Positions 21,501 through 29,665 of a DNA stretch of 64,000 nt are shown in pieces. The position numbers and the translations under genes are program-made. This DNA comes from Desulfovibrio sp. TomC (GTDB lineage: Bacteria; Desulfobacterota; Desulfovibrionia; Desulfovibrionales; Desulfovibrionaceae): the NCBI RefSeq assembly GCF_000801335.2, contig NZ_JSEH01000008.1, positions 124,001 through 188,000 on the forward strand. Direction: 5' to 3'. Under the pieces are notes generated by a model. That model saw nothing but the letters and a program-made list of their open reading frames with translations. It made no database searches and was not told where the DNA came from. Each line of letters opens with the position of its first letter. Position 1 is the first letter of the stretch.

Positions 21501-24233
21501 TTATTTGCCAAGGGCTTTGAGACCAGCCAGCACCTTCTCGGGGTAGGCCGGCAGGTGGCGGATGCGCACGCCGCAGGCATTGTAGATGGCGTTGATGATG
21601 GCCGGGTGCGGGCCGCACAGCGGCACTTCGCCGACGCCGGAGTTGCCGTAGGGGCCGTGCTCACGCGGGGACTCGACGTAGATCAGTTCCAAAGCGTCCG
21701 GGATGTCCTTGATGTAGGGCACGCCCGCGCCGGCAAGCGACGAATGCTTCTTGATGTCCTCGAAGTCCTCGGACAGGGCCAGGCCGATGCCCTGGGCCAA
21801 GCCGCCCCAGTTCTGGCCGTCGACGGTCTGACGGTTGTTGATGGTGCCGATGTCTTCGACCAGGACCATCTTGTCGACCACGGTCTTGCCGGTGGCCAGC
21901 TCGACAGTCACTTCGGCCAGGAACAGGCCGTACATGTAGCAGCAGAACGGGGAACCGAGACCGTTGGCGTCGCAATCCTTGGCCGGAGCGGTCCAGGTGC
22001 CGTTGTAACGGGTCTTGAGGCCTTCTTTGACCAGTTCGTCGTAGGTGCGATAGGTGCCGTCGGCCTTCTTGCAAGCGGCCACGAGCTGCTGGCAGGCGTT
22101 GATGATGGCCTGTCCGACCACGACGTTGGAGCGCGAGCCGCCGGCCGGGCCGGAGTTGGGGCACTTGCTCGTGTCGTTAAGGACCAGCTTGATCTTGCTG
22201 GCGCAGATACCCATGGGCTTCAAGGTCTCATGGGCGAAGCCGAGCGTGCCCAGATCCGAACCCTGGCCGTGATCCTGCCAGGTGTTGTAGATGGTCACGG
22301 AGCCGTCGGCATGAATCTCGGCGTCGGCGCCGGCGGAATCCGGGCCGTCAAGGCCGGAACCGTAGATGCCGATAGCCACGCCGACGCCCTTTTTATGGGT
22401 GGCGGTGGAGTTCTTTTTGGCGTTGGCCAGGGCTTCCTTGTACTTGGGACGCATGATGTCGATCATCTCGGGCAGCGTCCAGGAATCGGGCACCTGATCG
22501 GTCGGGGTGGTGTCGCCCGGACGGTAGGCATTGATATACCGGAATTCCAGGGGATCCATGCCGAGCTTTTCGGCCATTTCGTCCATGAGCACTTCGGACG
22601 GGAACATGATTTCCGGCGAACCGTAGCCGCGGAAGGCCGAACCCCAACCATGGTTGGTGGCCACGCAGTAGCCCTTGGCGCGCATGTTGGGGATGCCGTA
22701 ACCGGCCATCCAGTACTGCGAACCGCGAAGGGTGAGCAGATCGCCGAACTCGGAATAGGGACCGTGGTCAACGATCCATTCCATATCGGAAGCAACGATC
22801 TTCTTGGTGGCCTTGTCGACCGCGATCTTGCCCTTGGTCCAGAACGGGGAGCGCTTGCCGGTGTAGTACTGCTGCTGGGCGTAGTTGTAGCGCAGGTGCA
22901 CCGGGCGGCCGGTGACCATGGCGGCGACGCCGACCAGGGCTTCCATGGTGGGGCTGAACTTGTAGCCGAAGGTGCCGCCGGTGGGGTTCTGGACGAGGAC
23001 CAGATTTTCCGGCTCAACGCCCAGGCCCGGGGCGATCATGTACAGGTGCAGGTACAGGCCGATGGACTTGGAGTGGATGACCAGCTTGCCCTCGTCGTTG
23101 GTGTAGGCAAATCCTACGTCAGGCTCGATGGGCAGGTGGGGCTGGCGCTGGGTGTAGTATTCGCCGTAGGCGACTTCGTACTTGGCCGTATCGGCGAAGA
23201 ACGGAGCCACTTCGGCGCCCTTGGCGTGGTTCTGCTCGTAATAGGTGTTGGGGGTGCCGGGATGGATTTCGATGGCGTCGTCGGCCATGGCCGCCGGGGC
23301 GCTCATGTAGGCCGGCAGGACTTCCAGGTCGACCTTGACCATCTCGGCGGCAGCGCGGGCATTGGCTTCGGAGTCGGCCGCGACCAGGGCGATGGCGTCG
23401 CCGTACTGGAAGACCTTCTCGTCGCACAGGATCGGACGATCCCAACCGTCACCCTTGTTGGTGGGGAAGGTGATCAGACCGGTGATGCGGTTTTTGCCCT
23501 TGACGTCCTTGGCAGTGATGACGCTGTGCACACCGGGCATCTTGAGGGCTTCGGCGGTGTCGACGCCCTTGACCTTGGCGTGGGACACGCGGGCTTCGAC
23601 AATGGCCAGATGCAGCGTGCCGGCGGGCAGGGAGTTCTTGTGGTCGTCGCCGAACATCCACTGGCCGGTGACCTTGGCCACGCCCGAGGGACGCGGAGCG
23701 CGCGAACCGAAGATGTTGCCGTCGGCCGGCATGTTGTGGTTGATGCAAAGGGTCATTTCACCGCGCAGGACCTTGGCGGCGTCCATGACGGCATCGACCA
23801 GGGGGATGTAGCCGGTGCAACGGCACACGTTTTTGTGCTTCTGGAACCAGTTGCGGACGTCCTCACGGCTGGGCTTGGGATTTTCGTCCAAAAGGCCCTT
23901 GGCCGACAGGATGAAACCGGGGGTGCAAAAGCCGCACTGGGCCGCACCGTGGACAACCCAGGCGGTCTGCAGGGGGTGCAGGGTGGCCGGGTTGCCGAGG
24001 CCTTCAATGGTGGTCACGTTGGCGTAGTCGGCCAGGCGGCGGATCTTGGTGATGCAGGCCCGGGTGACTTTGCCGTCGATGATGACCGAGCAGGCGCCGC
24101 ACTGGCCCTGGGCGCAGCCGACCTTGACGCCGTTTAAGTGCAGTTGATTGCGCAGCACATCAGACAAAAACGCATCCGGATCGACAATGAGTTTGCGCTC
24201 ATAGCCGTTTACGATGAGAATTTTTTCCTGCAT
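21501..24233 (-). CDS. mop: Aldehyde oxidoreductase (molybdenum hydroxylase, MOP type)
   Basis: A 910-residue xanthine-oxidase-family enzyme oxidising aldehydes to carboxylic acids. The N-terminal plant-type ferredoxin domain has Cys40, 45, 48 and 60; the second [2Fe-2S] domain has Cys100, 103, 137 and 139, which are the positions I recall for Desulfovibrio gigas MOP. This supports the ATG at 24233 as start. The molybdopterin domains follow (AFRGYGSPE near the middle), with the catalytic glutamate segment NSGVGEVPL near the C-terminus. No FAD domain is present, as expected for this class, so electrons leave through the iron-sulfur centres. A terminator follows. XdhC and the MoeA-like neighbour are the likely cofactor-handling partners. 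Confidence 0.97.
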   Translation of the reverse strand: MQEKILIVNGYERKLIVDPDAFLSDVLRNQLHLNGVKVGCAQGQCGACSVIIDGKVTRACITKIRRLADYANVTTIEGLGNPATLHPLQTAWVVHGAAQCGFCTPGFILSAKGLLDENPKPSREDVRNWFQKHKNVCRCTGYIPLVDAVMDAAKVLRGEMTLCINHNMPADGNIFGSRAPRPSGVAKVTGQWMFGDDHKNSLPAGTLHLAIVEARVSHAKVKGVDTAEALKMPGVHSVITAKDVKGKNRITGLITFPTNKGDGWDRPILCDEKVFQYGDAIALVAADSEANARAAAEMVKVDLEVLPAYMSAPAAMADDAIEIHPGTPNTYYEQNHAKGAEVAPFFADTAKYEVAYGEYYTQRQPHLPIEPDVGFAYTNDEGKLVIHSKSIGLYLHLYMIAPGLGVEPENLVLVQNPTGGTFGYKFSPTMEALVGVAAMVTGRPVHLRYNYAQQQYYTGKRSPFWTKGKIAVDKATKKIVASDMEWIVDHGPYSEFGDLLTLRGSQYWMAGYGIPNMRAKGYCVATNHGWGSAFRGYGSPEIMFPSEVLMDEMAEKLGMDPLEFRYINAYRPGDTTPTDQVPDSWTLPEMIDIMRPKYKEALANAKKNSTATHKKGVGVAIGIYGSGLDGPDSAGADAEIHADGSVTIYNTWQDHGQGSDLGTLGFAHETLKPMGICASKIKLVLNDTSKCPNSGPAGGSRSNVVVGQAIINACQQLVAACKKADGTYRTYDELVKEGLKTRYNGTWTAPAKDCDANGLGSPFCCYMYGLFLAEVTVELATGKTVVDKMVLVEDIGTINNRQTVDGQNWGGLAQGIGLALSEDFEDIKKHSSLAGAGVPYIKDIPDALELIYVESPREHGPYGNSGVGEVPLCGPHPAIINAIYNACGVRIRHLPAYPEKVLAGLKALGK

Positions 24234-24332
24234 GTCGTCTCGCTCCGTTTCGGGTTGAGGGTTTGTCGCGTTTCCGAGGCCGCGCCCCCGGGTTTTGCTC
24301 CGGATGCGCGGCATTTGATCCTGTGCCGGCCG

Positions 24333-25397
24333 CTATCCCTTGCCAAAACCGCAGGCGGGGTAGCGGCATTGGGGACACATGGCGCACAAGCCGCCGTGTC
24401 CAAGCTCCACAATATCGGCCCGGGTCAGGCGCTGCCCAACCACGAGCCTTGGGACGGTCAGATCGAAGATGCTGGCCTTGTGGTACATGACGCAGCCGGG
24501 CAGCCCGACCACGGGGATCTCGCCGAGATAGGCCAGCATGAACATGGCCCCGGGGAAGGTGGGGGAACCGTAGGTGACCACCTCGCCGCCGGCCGCCCGG
24601 ATGGACGACGGGGTGAGATCGTCGGGATCGACCGACATGCCGCCGGTGACGGCGATCATGTCCGCGCCTTCTTCAATAAGGCGGTTAATGGCCCGCACGG
24701 TCATGTCCTGATCGTCGGGGACGAAGATCTGGCGGATGACGGTGCAGGACAATTCCTCGAACTTGCGGCGCAAAATCGGCCCGAAGGCGTCCTTGATGCG
24801 GCCATGGTAAACCTCGCCGCCGGTGGTCACCACGCCGACGCGCAGCGGCCGGAAGGGGCGCACCTGCACCACCGGACCGTACTCGGCGCAGCAGGCTTCC
24901 ACCGCGTCGATCTTGGCCTCGTCCACCACCAGCGGCACCACCCGGGTGCCGGCCAGCATCTGGCCCGGCCCGACCACCACATTGCCGTGCATGGTGGCGA
25001 TGGTGACTTCCTCGATGGAATTGAGCCGCCGCAAGATGTCCGCGTCTACGGTGAGCAGTCCGGACCGGGCGGCCAGCAGGTTGATGCGGCCTTCGCAGGG
25101 AGCCGAAAAGGCGACGCCCTCCCCGGCTATGGCCTCGGCCATGCGGCGGGCGGCATCGTCCTCGTGCAGAAATCCTTCGGCCAGATCCCAGACATAGATA
25201 TGTTCCTTGCCCAGACGCAGCAGGGCATCGATGTCGCCGACCTCGATGACGTGCCCCTTGCGAAAGGCCGGCCCCTTGCCCTCGCCCGGCACGATGCGGG
25301 TGATGTCATGGCAAAGGACCATGCCGGCGGCATGATGGACGGGTATGCTGCGCATGGGGGCGTTTTTATGGCGCGGTGCGGCTTGTGTGGCGTTCAT
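24333..25397 (-). CDS. MoeA-like molybdopterin-binding protein
   Basis: A 354-residue protein with a MoCF_biosynth (MogA/MoeA-like) core: VGVVTTGGEVYHGRIKDA, DMIAVTGGMSVDPDDLTPSS and PVVGLPGCVMYH. The N-terminus (HHAAGMVLCHDITRIVPGEGKG) resembles the MoeA domain that handles the cofactor entrance. The C-terminal tail is a cysteine cluster CAMCPQCRYPACGFGKG not found in ordinary MoeA, so it may bind a metal or hold the cofactor. The ATG at 25397 is chosen (GGGAAG upstream); a later ATG at 25355 is possible. It lies 99 bases before mop and probably heads the operon. Confidence 0.83.
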   Translation of the reverse strand: MNATQAAPRHKNAPMRSIPVHHAAGMVLCHDITRIVPGEGKGPAFRKGHVIEVGDIDALLRLGKEHIYVWDLAEGFLHEDDAARRMAEAIAGEGVAFSAPCEGRINLLAARSGLLTVDADILRRLNSIEEVTIATMHGNVVVGPGQMLAGTRVVPLVVDEAKIDAVEACCAEYGPVVQVRPFRPLRVGVVTTGGEVYHGRIKDAFGPILRRKFEELSCTVIRQIFVPDDQDMTVRAINRLIEEGADMIAVTGGMSVDPDDLTPSSIRAAGGEVVTYGSPTFPGAMFMLAYLGEIPVVGLPGCVMYHKASIFDLTVPRLVVGQRLTRADIVELGHGGLCAMCPQCRYPACGFGKG

Positions 25398-26428
25398 GGC
25401 GCGTTGTGCTTCCCTTGCGGTTGCTGGTTTCGTGGCTCCACCCGGGCGTTGCCTGCCGATCTGGTCCGGCCGGGGCCGAAAACGGCTCTCTCTCACGACT
25501 CGGACAGGGACGTTGCGGTTCGCCCGGGCCCCTGGCCGTTGCCCTGACGCCTGTCGGGGCCGGCCTGTCTCTGTCATTTTCAATACCGGCTCGCTGCATC
25601 GCTTCGGCCTGTTGCAGCCGCTTTTCCGAACCCTATTTTATGCTAATCAAAACATAGTTCATGCAAAAATTTCCGCTCTTGCGCGCTTGTGAGTGCTCCA
25701 GTCTCTCTTCTTCATGCTTTTTTTAACATCATCCTAGTGTTGTATTTAACTTAACACAAACACTGCACTCACACTGAAATAGCAATATACAGGCCAATGG
25801 CACTTCTCCATGGTCCAGGCGGCTTATGCCAATCGCAGTCGGCTTACGGCCTCATTCCCAATAGACATGGTGACCCCGCTGCCGAGGCAGGGTCCCTGGG
25901 AGTTGCCAGCTAACAGCAGCCAACACACCGGAATAAAATGAATTTTTAAAAAATGGGACTTTTGGGTCAATTTGGCCCGGCAAATGGGTCAAAAAGCGAC
26001 AGAGCAGTGGTCCTTCGCAGGCCGACATCGATTAGGCTAATTATAACATCGATGAAGGGGACGAGAAGCACGGCGAGTTGATCGAATAACGGACAGCTGC
26101 ATTGCCCCAAAGGGACATTTTGTCGCGGCAGGCAAGGCGCATCAGGATGCCGGCGCGGCCGGAAGGTCAGCGCGACGGCCACAGAAACAGGCAATGCAAG
26201 CGGAGAAACCGGAAGAAACATTCCCCTGGACGGCCTGCGGCTCACAGCCAAAGCCGGCGCGACAGCGGCAGAAAGGCTGGAAGGAGCGGCTTTCGGACAG
26301 GGAGATCGGGCTGCGCCACAGACCAGCCGGCCGGCGTCGCCTCCGGAGACGATCTCTGGGGAGGGGCCTGGCCGGCGGCCGCTGCGCCCGGAGTCAAAAC
26401 AGCCCCGGGCGGCCCCGCTCAAGCCGGT
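25398..26428. other. 1-kb gene-free region upstream of the mop locus
   Basis: No convincing gene. 25620-25960 is much richer in A and T than its surroundings and holds a candidate minus-strand promoter (25637-25666) and a nested inverted repeat (AGTGTT at 25736-25741 with AACACT near 25760). From 25960 to 26428 the sequence returns to high GC without codon structure typical of the neighbours. A 151-codon open frame on the minus strand (25967-26422) has no recognisable content. The region could hold regulatory sites or a decayed insertion. Confidence 0.5.
25637..25666 (-). promoter_or_regulatory. Candidate promoter for the MoeA-like gene and mop
   Basis: On the minus strand TTGCAT, 18-base spacer, CATAAA, in the AT-rich patch ~240 bases upstream of the MoeA-like start. 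Sequence match only; no ModE-type site was recognised. Confidence 0.3.
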
Positions 26429-27049
26429 CTAGCGGGGCAGACCGGCCGGGGCGTCGGCGTCTACCGGCAATTGCCGGCGATACAACCAGAACAGACCCAC
26501 CGCAAAAAACGCCCCCAACGTGTCGGCCAGCATATCCTTCTGGGCGTCCCAGACATCGCCCTGGCTGCCCAGAAACTCCACCCCGGCCTCGCCGCCCTCG
26601 GCCACGGCGTACCACCATTCGATGATCTCATAGGCGCAGGCCACGGCCATGATCACGGTGACGGCAAAGACGGCGATGACGACCGGATGGGCCAAGCGCC
26701 TGCGCCAGAGGTATTCGGCCAGGGCAAAGGCGTAAAAGCCCACGGTGAAATGGGCCAGCCGGTCGAAGTGGTTGCGCGAGAAGCCAAAGAGGTCGGTAAC
26801 AAAGCCAAAGGGCACGTTGGCAAAGGTGTAGTGCCCGCCGATGGTGTGCAAAAAGAGCCAGACGGCCATCAGGGCGTAGCCCAGGTTGGAAAACCGGAAC
26901 CGCCGGCTGGTCGCCGCAAAATACAAAAAGACGGCCATGACCGGGATGTTCTCCGCCCACCAGACCTGGCGCGAGACCGGGGCCAGACCCAGGGCCACAA
27001 AAAAGACCACGAACGTTGCCGCCAAAATCTCGGGAAACCGTCTGTCCAC
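26429..27049 (-). CDS. DUF2238 (YjdF-like) membrane protein
   Basis: A 206-residue inner-membrane protein with about six helices and conserved family segments: HTIGGHYTFANVPFGF, RNHFDRLAHFTVGFY, CAYEIIEWW and GDVWDAQKDMLADTLGA. The many histidines and acidic residues within helices are typical of this family, whose function is not known. The start is GTG at 27049 with GGAGG just upstream. It stands alone between the gene-free region and the divergent LhgO-like gene. Confidence 0.87.
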   Translation of the reverse strand: MDRRFPEILAATFVVFFVALGLAPVSRQVWWAENIPVMAVFLYFAATSRRFRFSNLGYALMAVWLFLHTIGGHYTFANVPFGFVTDLFGFSRNHFDRLAHFTVGFYAFALAEYLWRRRLAHPVVIAVFAVTVIMAVACAYEIIEWWYAVAEGGEAGVEFLGSQGDVWDAQKDMLADTLGAFFAVGLFWLYRRQLPVDADAPAGLPR

Positions 27050-27147
27050 GCCGCCTCCTTCCTGCCGCCGGCTCTGCGCCGGCCCAGGCCGGGCCGGCGG
27101 CGAATCACCGCTTTGCCAGAACTACCCCAGGTCGAAACGGCCGACAA

Positions 27148-27191
27148 CCAGGCCGCGTTGCCAAGCCAGGCCGCGTTGCCAAGCCAGGCCG
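27148..27191. repeat. 18-bp tandem repeat (2.4 copies)
   Basis: Unit CCAGGCCGCGTTGCCAAG occurs at 27148-27165 and 27166-27183 exactly, with 8 further bases of a third copy. It lies just upstream of the LhgO-like gene. Confidence 0.85.
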
Positions 27192-27242
27192 GCAGGGGCC
27201 GCCGGGTTGCGAAAAAACGTCGAAAGCGGCAAGCAATCCGCC

Positions 27243-28445
27243 ATGGACCACTTCGATTTCGTCATCGCCGGAGCCGGCATCGTCGGCCTGACCACGGCGC
27301 TTGCCGTACTGCGCCGCGCCCCGACCGCCCGCCTCGCCGTCGTCGAAAAGGAACCCGCCCCCGGACGCCACGCCAGCGGCCGCAACAGCGGCGTGCTCCA
27401 CTGTGGCCTGTACTACGGCAGCGACACGAAAAAGGCCCAAGTCTGCGCCGTCGGCGGCCGACGCATGGCCGAGTTCGCCGCCGAGCACGGCATCCGGCTT
27501 GACCGCTGCGGCAAGGTGCTGGCGGCCACCGATCCGGCCCAACTGCCGGTGGTGGAACGCCTGCTCGCCAACGCCCGGGCCGGCGGCATCCGGGCCGAAC
27601 GCATCGACAATCGGACTCTTTTGGCGCTGGAGCCGGCCGCGCCGCCCGAGGCCGTGGCCGCCATCCACTGTCCGGACACGGCGGTCATCGACATCCAAGG
27701 CGTCATGGCGACCCTGGCCGGCCGCTTGCGCGACGCCGGCGTCCGTTTTTTCTTCCAGCGCCGGGTGGCCGGGCCAGGACCGGACGGGGCCATTGCCACC
27801 ACGACCGGTCCCATTGCCGCCGGCTTTTTATTCAACTGCTGCGGGGCCTATGCCGACGTCCTGGCCAAGGCCTACGGCTTTGCCCGGGCCTATGCCCTGG
27901 TTCCGTTCAAAGGCATTTACTGGAAGCTCGCCCCGGCCAGCGCCGCCCGCGTTCGCGGCAACATCTATCCGGTGCCCGACATCGCCATGCCCTTTCTCGG
28001 CGTCCATTTCACCCGGGGCATCAGCGGCGACGTGTACGTCGGCCCCACAGCCATCCCGGCCCTTGGCCGCGAGAACTACGGCCTCCTGGCCGGGGCGCGG
28101 CCCCTGGAAGCAGCCGCGATCCTGGTCCGGCTGGCTCGCCTGTATCTGGCCGACGTCGACCATTTTCGAAATCTGGCCCACACGGAGCTGCGCAAATACG
28201 CCAAGGCGCACTTCCACCGCTGCGCCCAGCGGCTCATGCCTTCGCTTGGCATCGACGACCTCGTGCCCACGAACAAGGCCGGCATCCGGCCCCAGCTCGT
28301 CAATCTGGCCGAGGGCCGCCTGGAAATGGACTATATCTTGGAAGGCGACGCCCGGTCACTGCACGTCCTAAACGCCATCTCCCCGGCCTTCACCGGCAGC
28401 TTCGCCTTTGCCGAGATGATCGTTGCCGCCAGCGGTGTGATATAA
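27243..28445 (+). CDS. lhgO: L-2-hydroxyglutarate oxidase-like FAD protein
   Basis: A 400-residue FAD-dependent oxidoreductase of the DAO/LhgO group, which returns L-2-hydroxyglutarate to 2-oxoglutarate and passes electrons to the quinone pool. The FAD loop is IAGAGIVGLTTA at the N-terminus, followed by HASGRNSGVLHCGLYY, PFKGIYWKL, IYPVPDI and the C-terminal GIRPQL segment, all typical of LhgO. The ATG at 27243 lies directly before the Rossmann strand; no good ribosome site is visible and an 18-base tandem repeat sits upstream. The gene has no functional partners nearby. Confidence 0.88.
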   Translation: MDHFDFVIAGAGIVGLTTALAVLRRAPTARLAVVEKEPAPGRHASGRNSGVLHCGLYYGSDTKKAQVCAVGGRRMAEFAAEHGIRLDRCGKVLAATDPAQLPVVERLLANARAGGIRAERIDNRTLLALEPAAPPEAVAAIHCPDTAVIDIQGVMATLAGRLRDAGVRFFFQRRVAGPGPDGAIATTTGPIAAGFLFNCCGAYADVLAKAYGFARAYALVPFKGIYWKLAPASAARVRGNIYPVPDIAMPFLGVHFTRGISGDVYVGPTAIPALGRENYGLLAGARPLEAAAILVRLARLYLADVDHFRNLAHTELRKYAKAHFHRCAQRLMPSLGIDDLVPTNKAGIRPQLVNLAEGRLEMDYILEGDARSLHVLNAISPAFTGSFAFAEMIVAASGVI

Positions 28446-28453
28446 GTATTCGT

Positions 28454-28481
28454 TTGACAAGCCCGTCGACAAAGCGATATT
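28454..28481 (+). promoter_or_regulatory. Candidate promoter for the AT-rich orphan gene
   Basis: Consensus TTGACA, 16-base spacer, GATATT. A second possible extended -10 (TGCTATAAA near 28498) lies 20 bases downstream. The start codon is at 28600. Confidence 0.4.
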
Positions 28482-28599
28482 CAAGTACTAATCAAAATGC
28501 TATAAATATATCATCTAACAAAAATAATACAGACCACACTCTGGCTTTCTCCGTCGCACCCGTAGCGACACACGCAAAACCGCTGCGAAAGGGGACAAA

Positions 28600-29409
28600 A
28601 TGAACACACAGGATCCAGCTCTCCAACCCAAGGATTCCTTACTTGCCTCCACCTGGGTTCTTGTATGTGGTTTTGCAATCGGACTAATTGCAATCATATT
28701 CTTCATGGGATACATTATCCTTCTGACAGTTAATAAGCAGACAAGCATTCCTGATGACATAAAAAATCTAATAGAAATTGTTTTTTCATTTTCAATTGGC
28801 CTATCATATTCATTTATCGGTGGACACGCCGCTGTTAAAGGCAAAATAAACATTCCTTATGTCAAACAAAATCCTATATTATTTAGTGCTGGAGGCGGAA
28901 TAGCCGCCTTTTTTATAACACTTGTATTGTCACACTCACTGTTTCATCCCAAGTCTACACCTCCTCCACGACCTCTCTCTCCATTAATTTCTGGGTCAAT
29001 TATTTTACACGATGGCTTTCCTGAACCAGCGAAAAGTGGTTTTAACTTCAGAAAACAGCAAGTTGTAGATTGGTACTCTGGAGACGCAGATATCCTTGCC
29101 GCAAGCCCTGGTCAAACAGGAATGAGATTTTTTGTCCAACACGACCAACCACCATATAATAAAAACGCGACTGGAATTGACGCCGCGAACGGAGAAGTCA
29201 TCCAAACCAACGACTTTACCTTAGACAATTCAAAGCCATGTCCTCTAACTGGCTATAAATTCCATTGGATAGAACCCAAACAAAGTACCGTCTATTGCTT
29301 ACGAACTCGTGACGGGAAATCGTATGTAAAATTTATTGTCAATAGCATTAGTAACGACAGGATATCCATTGAGTATGCTTACAGGGAAGATGGGAAAAAT
29401 GAATTCTAG
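28600..29409 (+). CDS. AT-rich orphan membrane protein of unknown function
   Basis: A 269-residue protein I cannot place in a family. It has two membrane helices near the N-terminus (about residues 17-46 and 62-80), a third at about 88-110, a proline-rich hinge (PPPRPLSPL) and a ~140-residue soluble C-terminal domain with four cysteines or fewer and mostly beta-type sequence (GYKFHWIEPKQSTVYCL). Base composition and codon use differ sharply from all neighbours: many AAA, ATA, TTA and AAT codons, clearly below the GC level of the window. AAAGGGGA is 3 bases before the ATG. This looks like a recently acquired gene. Confidence 0.75.
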   Translation: MNTQDPALQPKDSLLASTWVLVCGFAIGLIAIIFFMGYIILLTVNKQTSIPDDIKNLIEIVFSFSIGLSYSFIGGHAAVKGKINIPYVKQNPILFSAGGGIAAFFITLVLSHSLFHPKSTPPPRPLSPLISGSIILHDGFPEPAKSGFNFRKQQVVDWYSGDADILAASPGQTGMRFFVQHDQPPYNKNATGIDAANGEVIQTNDFTLDNSKPCPLTGYKFHWIEPKQSTVYCLRTRDGKSYVKFIVNSISNDRISIEYAYREDGKNEF

Positions 29410-29607
29410 CATAAAGCAACATGTGCGTCCTCTATATCTAACCTAATCACGTTGCCAACTTGAAACAAGACACAAACATTTGTTCTGTTCGTTTTACCTG
29501 AATCGACCACGCAATGAATCATCGCCCAACATCTTGGAGATCATCGGATTGAGCCCTCGTTTAAAAGCCTGATATTCGCTGCCACAGCCCTCCACCACCC
29601 GCACCAT

Positions 29608-29638
29608 AAAAAAGGCCGGGGCGCATGTCCCGGCCTTT
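29608..29638 (-). terminator. Terminator of the threonine dehydratase gene
   Basis: 10-bp stem (29611-29620 with 29629-29638) with an 8-base loop and a T-run on the minus strand, 28 bases beyond the stop. Confidence 0.9.
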
Positions 29639-29665
29639 GCCTGTCCGTTGGCAGCAACGGGAAAA

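Noticed and set aside
21486-24137. 883-codon open frame on the plus strand
   Set aside because: Antisense shadow of mop; the true frame matches MOP cysteine positions exactly.
25967-26422. 151-codon minus-strand open frame in the gene-free region
   Set aside because: No ribosome site, no recognisable domain and composition unlike neighbouring genes; left as unexplained sequence.
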